Assembly: GCF_951230155.1 (NCBI RefSeq)
Contig: NZ_CATNVD010000006.1
Location: 109,441 to 173,440, forward strand
Length of the DNA stretch: 64,000 nt
From: Parablautia sp. Marseille-Q6255
GTDB lineage: Bacteria > Bacillota > Clostridia > Lachnospirales > Lachnospiraceae
Direction: 5' to 3'
The translations under genes were made by a program, and so were the position numbers. The notes below the pieces were generated by a model that was given only the letters and a program-made list of their open reading frames with translations, was not told the origin of the DNA and did no database searches. Position 1 is the first letter of the stretch. Every line of letters begins with the position of its first letter. Below, piece by piece: positions 8,665 through 17,230 of the stretch.

Positions 8665-9261
8665 ATGGAAGGATTGAAAAAGGTCGGAAAGTTCCTGCGC
8701 AACTGCGTGGAGCTTTACATTCCGGTGGCATCGTTTCTGATCATGTTCAGTGTGTTCGTGATCCAGATCGTTGCGAGATATGTGTTTAACAGCCCGGTAC
8801 AGTGGGCATATGAAGTGACGGTAATCGGTTATCTGTGGATGGTAGTCCTGGGCGCCTGCTATGCATACCGCGACAGATCTCACGTAACATTTACGCTTAT
8901 TTATGATAAGCTCCCGGTAAAGGGAAAGGCAGTATGTGCATTTCTTGGAAATCTTCTGATGGCGATCGCATTTGTGGCAATGTTTGTTCCGGCGTGCGAG
9001 ATGATCGGTAAGATGAAAATGCAGGAGACGAGCGTACTGAAGATCGGTCTGAATGTTGTATACAGCCCGTTCATTGTATTTATGATCATTATCCTGATCT
9101 ATATTGTCAGCGATATGATCCTGGAGCTGAAAGTTATGACAGGCATCGGCGGCGAGGCTGCAGTACAGAAGATGCTTGATGAGACAAAGAATGAGACTCA
9201 GGAAGCGATCGAGGCTGCTGAGGCAATGGAAGAGGCTATGAAGAAGGAGGAAGGAAAATAA
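8665..9261 (+). CDS. dctQ: TRAP transporter small permease, DctQ family
   Basis: A 198-residue membrane protein with four hydrophobic helices (about residues 20-40, 50-70, 90-110 and 130-150). FNSPVQWAYEVTVIGYLWMVVLGACYAYRDRSHV is the DctQ family core, split here only for reading; the key element is the W-x-x-E pair and the Y-R-D-x-x-H-V end. The C-terminus is highly charged and cytoplasmic. GGAAGGAG at 8650-8657 sets the ATG at 8665. Its stop overlaps the start of dctM (TAATG), so the two membrane subunits are co-translated. Confidence 0.9.
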   Translation: MEGLKKVGKFLRNCVELYIPVASFLIMFSVFVIQIVARYVFNSPVQWAYEVTVIGYLWMVVLGACYAYRDRSHVTFTLIYDKLPVKGKAVCAFLGNLLMAIAFVAMFVPACEMIGKMKMQETSVLKIGLNVVYSPFIVFMIIILIYIVSDMILELKVMTGIGGEAAVQKMLDETKNETQEAIEAAEAMEEAMKKEEGK

Positions 9262-10562
9262 TGGATATAAGTACAGCTTTACTTATCTTTTTGCTGATGT
9301 TTGTACTGATCTTCGTTCTGCGTATGCCGATCCCGATGGGAATGATGACTGCATGTGTCTTTTATTTCCTGGTATCTGGTGAGAGCCCGAAAATGGTTGC
9401 GCAGCAGACACTGAAAACATTCTATACAAACTACACGATCATCGCTGTGCCGCTGTTTATCTTTGCAGCGAACGTTATGAACAGCGGAAAAGTAACAGAA
9501 AAGGTATTTGGTTTTGCGATGGGCTTTGTAGGTCGCTTCAAGGGCGGTCTGGGTCACGTAAACGTACTGGCTTCTCTCGTATTCTCCGGAATGACAGGTT
9601 CTGCGATCGCAGATGCCAGCGGTCTTGGAAAAATGGAGATCGATGCAATGCGTGCAGAAGGCTATGATGATGGATTCAGCTGTGCGATCACAGCGGCATC
9701 CGCTACGATCGGGCCGATCTTCCCGCCAAGTATCCCGATGGTTATTTACTCGATGCTTTCCGGCGCTTCTGTAGGCGCGCTGTTTATGGGAGGTATGGTT
9801 CCTGGCGTACTGCTTGCGATCGCCCTGATGATCTATATTTTCTTTATTGCGCACAAGAGAAATTACCCGATCAGTGAGAAGGTAAAGCTCCGCGCATTCC
9901 TGAGATATACCTTTAATGCGATCCCGGCGATCCTGACTCCGGTCATCCTTCTGGTAGGTATCTACACAGGCGTTATGACACCGACAGAGGCAGGCGCTGT
10001 AGCTGGTCTGTACGCACTGATCGTAGCTGTATTCGGCTACCGTGTACTGAAATGGGAAGGCTTCAAGCAGGTACTCATCGATACGGTAAAGGCAACGGGC
10101 ACAACGTCTATCATGATCGGTGCTGCCACAACGATCTCCTACATCGTTGCAAAGGAGCAGGTAGCTGCGACAGTCGCTACATGGCTGACAGGTTTCACAG
10201 ACAACAAGTACGTATTCTTTCTGATCGTGAACCTTGCAATTCTCGTACTTGGTATGTTTATTGATACTTCTGTTATCCAGGTTGTATTTATCCCGATCCT
10301 TCTGCCGATCGCAAAGGCATTTGGGATCGACCTCGTACATTTTGGTCTGGTTGTTATCTTCAACATGATGATCGGTCTGTCCACACCGCCGTTTGGTATG
10401 CTTTTGTTTATCACCAGCGGTATTTCAGGCACTCCGCTGAAGGATGTCATAAAAGAAATATGGCTGCCTCTGTTGACGATGCTGATCGTACTTGGTATTA
10501 TTACATATGTACCTGATGTCGTACTGTTCCTGCCGAGAATGCTGATGGGATACGCAGGCTGA
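9261..10562 (+). CDS. dctM: TRAP transporter large permease, DctM family
   Basis: A 433-residue, roughly 12-helix membrane protein that forms the sodium-driven transport channel of the TRAP system. Family landmarks are the N-terminal FVLRMPIPMGM, MTGSAIADASGLGKMEI, ATIGPIFPPSIPMVIYS and the late VIFNMMIGLSTPPFGM. Length is typical (about 425-435). The start overlaps the dctQ stop and is preceded by AAGGAGGAAGG. With DctP and DctQ it should import an acidic sugar or keto acid feeding the two aldolases upstream. Confidence 0.93.
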   Translation: MDISTALLIFLLMFVLIFVLRMPIPMGMMTACVFYFLVSGESPKMVAQQTLKTFYTNYTIIAVPLFIFAANVMNSGKVTEKVFGFAMGFVGRFKGGLGHVNVLASLVFSGMTGSAIADASGLGKMEIDAMRAEGYDDGFSCAITAASATIGPIFPPSIPMVIYSMLSGASVGALFMGGMVPGVLLAIALMIYIFFIAHKRNYPISEKVKLRAFLRYTFNAIPAILTPVILLVGIYTGVMTPTEAGAVAGLYALIVAVFGYRVLKWEGFKQVLIDTVKATGTTSIMIGAATTISYIVAKEQVAATVATWLTGFTDNKYVFFLIVNLAILVLGMFIDTSVIQVVFIPILLPIAKAFGIDLVHFGLVVIFNMMIGLSTPPFGMLLFITSGISGTPLKDVIKEIWLPLLTMLIVLGIITYVPDVVLFLPRMLMGYAG

Positions 10563-10598
10563 CAGGAAGCGGGCTTCTAATAAAAGGAGGCGTCTGAT

Positions 10599-11045
10599 AT
10601 GATAGTTGACAAGATTGAACGGATTAACTGCTACAATGGGATCGTGCCGGGTTTTCAGGAGGCTGTGGCATTTGCGCTTGGCCTGGCTGATAAGCCTGCG
10701 GGGAGATATGAGTGTGATACGCTTCCGGCAGGGACCGCTTTTGCCATGGTCCAGGAGGGCGAGACGCAGCCGTATGAGGACGGTATGATCGAGGCGCACC
10801 GCAGGTATCTGGATGTGCAGATCATGCTCGAGGGCGGCGAGACTGTGTACTACGCAGACATTGACGGTCTGACTGAGACCGTTCCGTACAAGGATGATAT
10901 TGTTTTTTATGAGAAAGCAGGACAGCCTGCACGGATTGAAAAAGGGATGTTCTACCTTGTACTCCCGCATGACGGCCATCTTCCGAGCCGTTATCTGGAC
11001 GGTCCGGGGAGATTCCGCAAGATCGTTCTGAAGGTTCTTGTATAA
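10599..11045 (+). CDS. YhcH/YjgK/YiaL family protein (cupin-like sugar anomerase)
   Basis: A 148-residue protein of the YhcH/EbgC beta-barrel family. The core EAHRRYLDVQIMLEGGE is diagnostic and contains the His and Asp thought to bind a metal and sugar. YhcH proteins recur in sialic acid and other sugar-acid operons, where they are thought to act on the sugar anomer or open-chain form. AAAGGAGG lies before the ATG. It is the last gene of the operon and is followed by a strong terminator. Its presence makes N-acylneuraminate-like or ketodeoxy sugars plausible substrates, but no nanE or nanK is nearby. Confidence 0.87.
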   Translation: MIVDKIERINCYNGIVPGFQEAVAFALGLADKPAGRYECDTLPAGTAFAMVQEGETQPYEDGMIEAHRRYLDVQIMLEGGETVYYADIDGLTETVPYKDDIVFYEKAGQPARIEKGMFYLVLPHDGHLPSRYLDGPGRFRKIVLKVLV

Positions 11046-11107
11046 AAGACCGGGAAAATCGGAAGAATAACCAGATTGAAAAACGAAAAGACTGAACAGA
11101 CAAAAAA

Positions 11108-11146
11108 CAGCTCTGGCACGGGAAGGCGTGCCGGGGCTGTTTTTTT
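11108..11146 (+). terminator. Terminator of the TRAP/aldolase operon
   Basis: A 12-bp stem (11108-11119 with 11128-11139, two G-U pairs) is followed by seven T's at 11140-11146. It ends the operon that starts with the DHDPS-family aldolase. Confidence 0.88.
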
Positions 11147-11178
11147 AACAGGATTTTATGTTAATTAGAGTTTATTCT

Positions 11179-11207
11179 TTGAACAGAAAAAGAAAAAGGT
11201 GTATACT
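11179..11207 (+). promoter_or_regulatory. Promoter of the ROK regulator/pentulose operon
   Basis: TTGAAC (11179-11184) and TATACT (11202-11207) are separated by exactly 17 bases. The start codon of the ROK regulator is 260 bases further on. The intervening leader is strongly AT-rich and I see no convincing hairpin in it; a second promoter closer to the gene is possible. Confidence 0.65.
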
Positions 11208-11467
11208 GATCAGGGAGAGAAAAACACAAAAATGTGTTTAAAAGATATAAAATGATCAAAACATAGGAAAAAGTGTATTTTTGTGAATATTAAACAAATA
11301 TAAAAAGGAAATTTTGTTCATTAATTTAACAGAAAAGGATTGACTTTGCGGGAGAAAGTGATTAAAATTGTGAGTGTAAAGAGAAATAAGTTTTTTCGAT
11401 AAACACAATACCAAAAAGTCATTTAAGAAGATTTATTTATTTAATACAAAGTTTGGAGGAAAAACTT

Positions 11468-12706
11468 ATGAAAAAAGGTATGAACAGTGCTGAGATGCAA
11501 AAGAATAACAGAGTCCTGGTGTTCCGTACTCTTCTGGAAAAGGGAAGTATGACGAGAACAGAGCTGGCATCAACCTTGAATCTGCAAAAAGCCACGATCA
11601 CGAATATCATTAACGAGTTTTATGAGATGAACATTGTGGGGGTAGATGGCGATACAGCAGCAGGGCGCCGGGGGGAAAAAATCTGTTTACAGCTGGACGA
11701 CATTTATCTGATGTCGGTAGGGATTACACGTAAGGACTATCAGTTCAGTGTTTTTACACTTGGAGGAAAGCATGAAAAGTATCTCAGATACAGCTTTAAA
11801 AAGGATGAAACCATTTTTCAGATCGTTGAAAAAATGAAGGAGGATGCAGCAAAACTGGCTTCGCTGTTTGGGAACGACAGGATCATTGGTGTTTGCCTGG
11901 CTGTGCCGGGACTGTTTATCAACCGCCCGGAGAAGAAGGAAGAAATCTTTATGGTTTCTGAGTTTGAAGAGCTTAGTCAGGTGAATATCCGGGAAGAGCT
12001 GGAGCAGGTACTCCATAAGAGAGTGCTGATCAAACACGATGCAAAGCTGTCAGCCTATGCAGAGTGGAGATGCGCAGAGGAGATCCAGGGGATTGAAAGG
12101 GCAAGCCTGGCGGTCATACGGTCAAGAGGATATGGTATTGGTGCAGGATTTGTCGTAAATGGAGCGATCATGAACGGACATCTCGGAATTGCAGGCGAGG
12201 TTGGTTATATGGGGATTAACTATAATGGCAATCGTCTGGGCTATGAGAGAGCTGGTACATATGAGTACTGCGCCGGATCAGAAAGCGCTGTTCGCTATGT
12301 TGCACAGAGACTGACAGAGTTTCCAGATAGTCCGCTGACAGAAAACAGCAGTTATCAGGAAGTTTTGGAGGAGTATCGAAAAGGCGATCCGCTGGCTGTG
12401 TGGGCGGTAGAGAAAATGGCATGGATGCTGGGATATGGCATTGCCAATATTATCTATACCGTAAATCCGGACTGCATTATTATAGGATCTGATTATCCGG
12501 AAACAGAGCATTTTCTTTCTAAAGTAAAAGAATCTGTACGCAAATGCGTTCCTCCGTATGTGGAAGAATGTGCCGTGATCCGTTTCTCACATCTGAATGA
12601 GGATTCATTTTTACTGGGGGGTTACTATTATACATTGGGGCGTCTGGTAAAAGAGGACATTTTTGGACTGATCAGTCAGGCCAGAGCTTCACAGCAGATG
12701 AAGTAA
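11468..12706 (+). CDS. ROK-family transcriptional regulator (XylR/NagC type)
   Basis: A 412-residue repressor. The N-terminal winged helix (VFRTLLEKGSMTRTELASTL, then QKATITNIINEFYEMNIV) is followed by a ROK sugar-binding domain with the signature block around YGIGAGFVVNGAIMNGHLG and AGEVGYMGIN. The cysteine cluster that binds zinc in ROK kinases is degenerate (only EYCAGSE remains), and the phosphate-binding loop is not kinase-like, so it is a regulator. GGAGGA at 11455-11460 sets the ATG at 11468. It heads an operon for a ribose-type ABC transporter, transketolase and a pentulose kinase and probably senses the imported sugar. Confidence 0.9.
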   Translation: MKKGMNSAEMQKNNRVLVFRTLLEKGSMTRTELASTLNLQKATITNIINEFYEMNIVGVDGDTAAGRRGEKICLQLDDIYLMSVGITRKDYQFSVFTLGGKHEKYLRYSFKKDETIFQIVEKMKEDAAKLASLFGNDRIIGVCLAVPGLFINRPEKKEEIFMVSEFEELSQVNIREELEQVLHKRVLIKHDAKLSAYAEWRCAEEIQGIERASLAVIRSRGYGIGAGFVVNGAIMNGHLGIAGEVGYMGINYNGNRLGYERAGTYEYCAGSESAVRYVAQRLTEFPDSPLTENSSYQEVLEEYRKGDPLAVWAVEKMAWMLGYGIANIIYTVNPDCIIIGSDYPETEHFLSKVKESVRKCVPPYVEECAVIRFSHLNEDSFLLGGYYYTLGRLVKEDIFGLISQARASQQMK

Positions 12707-12825
12707 ATATGTAAATATTCTCCGAGCTGTCCCGGGAAGCGGGAGCATGGAGCCTAGGACCAGAGGACCGTGATACGCAGGATAGCGCAGGAGTAAAAAA
12801 TAAAGAAATAAAGGAGATAATCAAC

Positions 12826-13773
12826 ATGAAAAAAAGATTAGGAGTTTTGATGATGACAGCTGTAATGGCAGGCAGTATGGGAATGACCGCTCTTGCCGAA
12901 GAGGTAGATGTAAAAGATATTACACTGGCTTATGTACCGACCACAATGAACAATCCTTTCTGGTCTGCTATGATGGGCGGTATTACAGAGAAAATGGAAG
13001 AGCTTGGGATGGATCCGGACAGTCAGCTGGTAACGGTAGATGCCAACAGCGATCAGGCAACGATGAACAACTATGTAAATGATCTGATCGCACAGGAGGT
13101 AGACGCCATCATCCTTGCACCTATGGACTGTACAGCAGTGACAGAGGCGCTTCTGGCATGTGAGGAAGCTGGTATTCCGGTAGTGAATGTCGATACGGCC
13201 GTTGATGCGGTGGATAAGGTGGCAGCAGTCATTGCTTCTGACAACTATAAGGCTGGTGTTGTGTGTGCAGAAGATATGATGAGCAAGCTGGAAGAAGGAT
13301 CAAAGGTAGCAGTTATGAATCAGCCGTCTGGTACTGCCTGCGTAGAGCGTGAGAAGGGATTTATTGACACCGTTGGCGACTACTTTGAAATCGTTTCAAC
13401 TACCGATACAGAAGGCGATACAGCAAAGACGATGACTGCAGCAGAAGATGTCCTGACTGCGGATGATGATCTGGCAGCATTCTTCTGCATCAATGATATG
13501 GGAGCGCTTGGCTGTGTACAGGCCTGCTCTGCAGCAGGAAAAGAAGACATCCTGATCTATGGTGTTGACGGAAATCCGGATTTTATGGGGTATGTAGAAG
13601 ATGGTTCTGCTACTGCTTCTGCAGCACAGCAGCCGTCCGTGATCGGTGCAAATGCGGTTGAGACAGCGATCGCTACGCTGAATGGAGAAGAAGTGGAGCA
13701 TGATCAGGTGGTTGATGTGGAGCTGATCACAGGAGAGAATATTGCGGAATTCGATATTTCAGATTGGCAGTAA
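12826..13773 (+). CDS. Sugar ABC transporter substrate-binding protein (RbsB type)
   Basis: A 315-residue secreted binding protein with a signal peptide (MKKRLGVLMMTAVMAGSMGM, cleavage near ALAEE) and no lipobox cysteine. The mature part has the periplasmic-binding-protein type I fold: LAYVPTTMNNPFWSAM, then DLIAQEVDAIILAPMD, GIPVVNVDTAV, and the hinge segment YGVDGNPDFMGYVEDG. These are features of ribose/xylose/galactose binders; the ligand is not deducible. AAAGGAG precedes the ATG. A hairpin with a T-run separates it from the ATPase gene. Confidence 0.92.
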   Translation: MKKRLGVLMMTAVMAGSMGMTALAEEVDVKDITLAYVPTTMNNPFWSAMMGGITEKMEELGMDPDSQLVTVDANSDQATMNNYVNDLIAQEVDAIILAPMDCTAVTEALLACEEAGIPVVNVDTAVDAVDKVAAVIASDNYKAGVVCAEDMMSKLEEGSKVAVMNQPSGTACVEREKGFIDTVGDYFEIVSTTDTEGDTAKTMTAAEDVLTADDDLAAFFCINDMGALGCVQACSAAGKEDILIYGVDGNPDFMGYVEDGSATASAAQQPSVIGANAVETAIATLNGEEVEHDQVVDVELITGENIAEFDISDWQ

Positions 13774-13820
13774 ATAAGATTGCATTGTTTCCGGAGGGTG
13801 TTGAAATAATGTAAAATACA

Positions 13821-13865
13821 AAAAAGCTGCCGGGGTTTACGAAAGTAGTTCTCCGGCAGCTTTTT
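13821..13865 (+). terminator. Intra-operon attenuator downstream of the binding protein
   Basis: AAAAAGCTGCCGG (13821-13833) pairs perfectly with CCGGCAGCTTTTT (13853-13865). The hairpin ends 20 bases before the ATPase start and would favour the binding-protein transcript over the membrane complex. Confidence 0.85.
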
Positions 13866-13884
13866 ATGTAAGAGGAGTGACAAA

Positions 13885-15384
13885 ATGCAAAAAGAACTTT
13901 TACGTATGGAGAATATTGTAAAGACTTTTCCGGGGGTTAAAGCGCTTAACCGCGCTGCGATTACGGTACATGCGGGGGAAGTAATGGGCTTCATGGGAGA
14001 AAACGGAGCCGGAAAATCCACCTTAATGAATGTACTGGGAGGTGTTTTCCCGGCAGATTCCGGTGATATATATATCGAAGGAAAAAAGGTGGAGATCCAT
14101 TCTATCCATGAATCTCAGGCTCTTGGTGTTGCATTTATCCATCAGGAGCTGGCTCTGGAGCCGTATCTTACTATTGCAGAAAATATTTTTCTGGGACGTG
14201 AGATCAGGAACTCCCTGGGTATGGTCAGCAAGGATAAGATGGCGGAAGCGGCAAGACCGTATTTGCAGCGGGTAGGTCTGGATGTTGATCCGAATCAGTA
14301 CGTCCGGCAGTTGTCTCTGGGCCAGCAGCAGATGGTAGAGATCGCCAAATCCTTTTCCTTAAATGCAAAGATTCTGATTTTGGATGAACCGACCTCGTCT
14401 CTTTCGGAGAAAGAAGTGGAGATCCTGTTTCGGACTGTAAGAGACCTGAAAAAACAGGGGATGGGAATTATTTTTATTACTCACAAGATGGCAGAGGTAT
14501 TTCAGCTGTGCGATGCAGTTACGATTATGCGGGATGGTGAATTTATGGGCTCCCGCAGATCTTCGGAGTGTTCAGAGAGTGAATTGATCTCCATGATGGT
14601 GGGACGGGACCTTGGAAACTACTATGTACGCACGTTTAATGAGCCGGGAAGGGTGATGCTGGAAGCAAAAAATATCAATGCGGGGAAACGGGCAGTGAAT
14701 TGCAGCTTTCAGGTACGCAGCGGCGAGATCGTTGGTTTCTATGGACTGGTAGGAGCAGGCCGCTCGGAGCTGATGAAAGCGATCATGGGGCTTGATCCTA
14801 TGGATTCCGGAGAAATCTATCTGGAAGGGAAAAAGGTCACAAAGCACAATCCTGTTTTTATGCAGCAGCAGGGCGTTGCGCTGGTTCCGGAAAACCGGAA
14901 AACAGAGGGACTGCTTTTGAATAATACGATCCGGTTTAATATTACGCTTCCCGTATTATATCGCTTTATCAAAGCCTTGCGGGTAAACAGCAGCAGGCAG
15001 GATGAGATTGTGGAACACGGCATGAAAGCGCTGCGTATAAAGGCGCCCTCTTCAAACGTAAATTGTTCAACCCTGTCCGGAGGTAATCAGCAAAAGGTAT
15101 TGCTGGCAAAATGGCTGGCGACAGATCCCAAGATCTTGATTCTGGATGAACCGACCAGAGGTATTGACGTAGGTGCGAAGGCGGAGATTTATACGATTAT
15201 CAACAATCTGGCAAAAGAAGGCCTGGCAATTATTCTGATTTCTTCTGAAATGCCGGAGGCTATGAATATGAGCGACCGCATTATTGTTATGAAGGAAGGG
15301 TATATTACCGGCGAGCTTTCACATGAAGAAATGGATCAGGAAAAAATACTGAAATATGCGATGGGGGTATCAGACGATGAATAA
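13885..15384 (+). CDS. Sugar ABC transporter ATP-binding protein (RbsA/MglA type, duplicated)
   Basis: A 499-residue protein with two ABC ATPase halves. The first half has an intact Walker A (GENGAGKST), signature LSLGQQQ and Walker B ILILDEPTSSL. The second half has the degenerate Walker A of this family (GLVGAGRSE), with signature LSGGNQQKV and Walker B ILILDEPTRGID. This layout is normal for ribose/galactose importers. AGAGGAG precedes the ATG. The gene overlaps the downstream permease by eight bases, so both are co-translated. Confidence 0.94.
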   Translation: MQKELLRMENIVKTFPGVKALNRAAITVHAGEVMGFMGENGAGKSTLMNVLGGVFPADSGDIYIEGKKVEIHSIHESQALGVAFIHQELALEPYLTIAENIFLGREIRNSLGMVSKDKMAEAARPYLQRVGLDVDPNQYVRQLSLGQQQMVEIAKSFSLNAKILILDEPTSSLSEKEVEILFRTVRDLKKQGMGIIFITHKMAEVFQLCDAVTIMRDGEFMGSRRSSECSESELISMMVGRDLGNYYVRTFNEPGRVMLEAKNINAGKRAVNCSFQVRSGEIVGFYGLVGAGRSELMKAIMGLDPMDSGEIYLEGKKVTKHNPVFMQQQGVALVPENRKTEGLLLNNTIRFNITLPVLYRFIKALRVNSSRQDEIVEHGMKALRIKAPSSNVNCSTLSGGNQQKVLLAKWLATDPKILILDEPTRGIDVGAKAEIYTIINNLAKEGLAIILISSEMPEAMNMSDRIIVMKEGYITGELSHEEMDQEKILKYAMGVSDDE

Positions 15385-16363
15385 GAATAAATCACAGAGT
15401 GCTGCCGGGCGGGCAGTCAAGGATTACTTTAGCCAAAACTGGGGTATTTTAGCAGGATTGGGGATTTTGATTATCGTTTTTTCGATTTTCGGAAATAATT
15501 TCCTGACACAGAAGAATCTGCTGAACCTGCTGAGAACGTGTGCGACGAACTGCTATCTGGCGATCGGTGTGCAGATGGCTATCATTCTGGCAGGAATTGA
15601 TCTGACAGGCGGCGCGTTGGCTGCATTGAGCGGTGTTATGACGGTAGCTGCTTTCCAGTGGTGGGGAATGCCGGTGCAGATCGCAGTTGTGCTCGGCGTT
15701 TTGATCGGTCTTGTGATCGGTTTTTTAAATGGTTTTATTGTAGCATATACAGGTATCCATCCGTTTGTAGTCACTCTGGCTATGCAGTCGATCTGTCGTG
15801 GTACTGCGTATCTGGTAGCAAATGGCTCTCCGGTAACAGCCTACGGAAACGATGCTTTTGCCGTGATCGGACAGGGATCATTAGGACCGGTTCCGCTTCC
15901 TGTCATTTATATGATCATCTTCCTGGTACTGGATTTCCTGTTTCTGAATAAAACCAAAACGGGACGTTACATATATGCAGTTGGCGGAAATGAAGTTTCT
16001 GCCCGCTTTTCCGGTATCAATGTAAAGAAAATAAAAATTCTGGTCTGGACGATCAGCGGTATCCTTGCAGGCTTTTGCGGCGTTGTGCTGGCATCCCGTC
16101 TGGCATCCGGTCAGCCGGCAACTGGTGAAGGATATGAAACCGATGCGATCGCAGCGGCAGTGCTGGGCGGCACTTCCTTCTTTGGAGGAACCGGATCGGT
16201 AGGCGGTCTGCTGATAGGTGTTCTGATCATTGGACTGATCTCTAATGGACTGAACCTGATGCATGTAAACTCCTACTGGCAGTTTGTATTAAAGGGTATC
16301 ATTATCATTGCAGCTGTGTATGTTGATATGATGAAGCAGAGAAAACAAAATTCTGCAAAATAA
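15377..16363 (+). CDS. Sugar ABC transporter permease (RbsC type)
   Basis: A 328-residue membrane protein with eight to ten hydrophobic helices. Family landmarks are GIDLTGGALAALSGV, the extracellular-loop block HPFVVTLAMQSICRG, GGNEVSARFSGINVKKIKI and the conserved EGYETDAIAAAVLGGTSFFGG. The last is the coupling-helix-associated signature of the RbsC group. I start it at ATG 15377, overlapping the ATPase gene, because GGGGG lies ten bases upstream; an in-frame ATG at 15356 is less well supported. Confidence 0.92.
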   Translation: MNKNKSQSAAGRAVKDYFSQNWGILAGLGILIIVFSIFGNNFLTQKNLLNLLRTCATNCYLAIGVQMAIILAGIDLTGGALAALSGVMTVAAFQWWGMPVQIAVVLGVLIGLVIGFLNGFIVAYTGIHPFVVTLAMQSICRGTAYLVANGSPVTAYGNDAFAVIGQGSLGPVPLPVIYMIIFLVLDFLFLNKTKTGRYIYAVGGNEVSARFSGINVKKIKILVWTISGILAGFCGVVLASRLASGQPATGEGYETDAIAAAVLGGTSFFGGTGSVGGLLIGVLIIGLISNGLNLMHVNSYWQFVLKGIIIIAAVYVDMMKQRKQNSAK

Positions 16364-16387
16364 TTTTTATGGAAAAGGAGAATGATT

Positions 16388-17227
16388 ATGAACAGTAATA
16401 AGAAAAAAGAATTAGAGCTGTGGGCAGCCCGCATCCGCAAGACTGCACTGCAGACAATTCAGACAGCAGGCTCAGGCCATATCGGAGGATCGTTTTCTCT
16501 GGGAGAAATTCTTTCCGTATTATATTTTGATAAAATGAATATTGATCCGGCAGATCCACGGAAAGCGGACCGTGACAGGCTCGTACTTTCTAAGGGACAT
16601 TGTTCTCCGGCATTGTATGCAGCTTTGGCGCTGCGGGGATTTTTCCCGGTTGAGCATCTGTCTACCTTCCGCCAGATTGACAGTGATCTTTCCGGGCACG
16701 TAGAGATCCATGTACCGGGTGTAGATATGTCGGCAGGCTCTCTGGGACAGGGGCTTTCAGTAGCGGTCGGCATGGCGATGTACAGCAAAGCGTCAGGTAC
16801 CGGGAACCGCGCGTTTTGTATCCTGGGAGACGGCGAGATCCAGGAAGGACAGGTATGGGAGGCTGCCATGTGCGCAGGCTTTTATAAAACAGATAATCTG
16901 ATCGCGTTTGTAGACAATAATAAGCTGCAGCTGGATGGCAGCCTGGAAGAGGTTATGTCGCCGTATCCGATCGGAGAAAAGTTTAAGGCTTTTGGCTGGA
17001 ATGTCCTGGAGGTAGACGGACATGATGTGGAACAGATCGCAGATGCTGTCGAGCTTGCGAAGGTTGTGAAGGGAAAGCCAACGGTGATCGTAGCGGATAC
17101 AGTGAAAGGAAAAGGTGTATCCCTGTTTGAAAATAACGTAGATTTTCATGGCGGACAGCCGAAAACGGATGAGTGGCCAGTCTGCTTTGCAGAACTGGAT
17201 GCGAAAATTGCAGAACTGGAGGGATAA
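16388..17227 (+). CDS. Transketolase, N-terminal (TPP-binding) subunit
   Basis: A 279-residue half of a split transketolase. It holds the pyrophosphate domain: SGHIGGSFSLGEILSVLY, SKGHCSPALYA, GSLGQGLSVAVGMA and the TPP/Mg motif, GDGEIQEG followed about 25 residues later by DNNKLQ. Split transketolases are common in Firmicutes and act as a complex with the C-terminal subunit encoded next. Two in-frame ATGs are close together; the ATG at 16388 is seven bases from AAAAGGAG, while the one at 16382 touches it. The operon setting links it to a dedicated sugar rather than to the general pentose phosphate pathway. Confidence 0.92.
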   Translation: MNSNKKKELELWAARIRKTALQTIQTAGSGHIGGSFSLGEILSVLYFDKMNIDPADPRKADRDRLVLSKGHCSPALYAALALRGFFPVEHLSTFRQIDSDLSGHVEIHVPGVDMSAGSLGQGLSVAVGMAMYSKASGTGNRAFCILGDGEIQEGQVWEAAMCAGFYKTDNLIAFVDNNKLQLDGSLEEVMSPYPIGEKFKAFGWNVLEVDGHDVEQIADAVELAKVVKGKPTVIVADTVKGKGVSLFENNVDFHGGQPKTDEWPVCFAELDAKIAELEG

Positions 17228-17230
17228 AAA

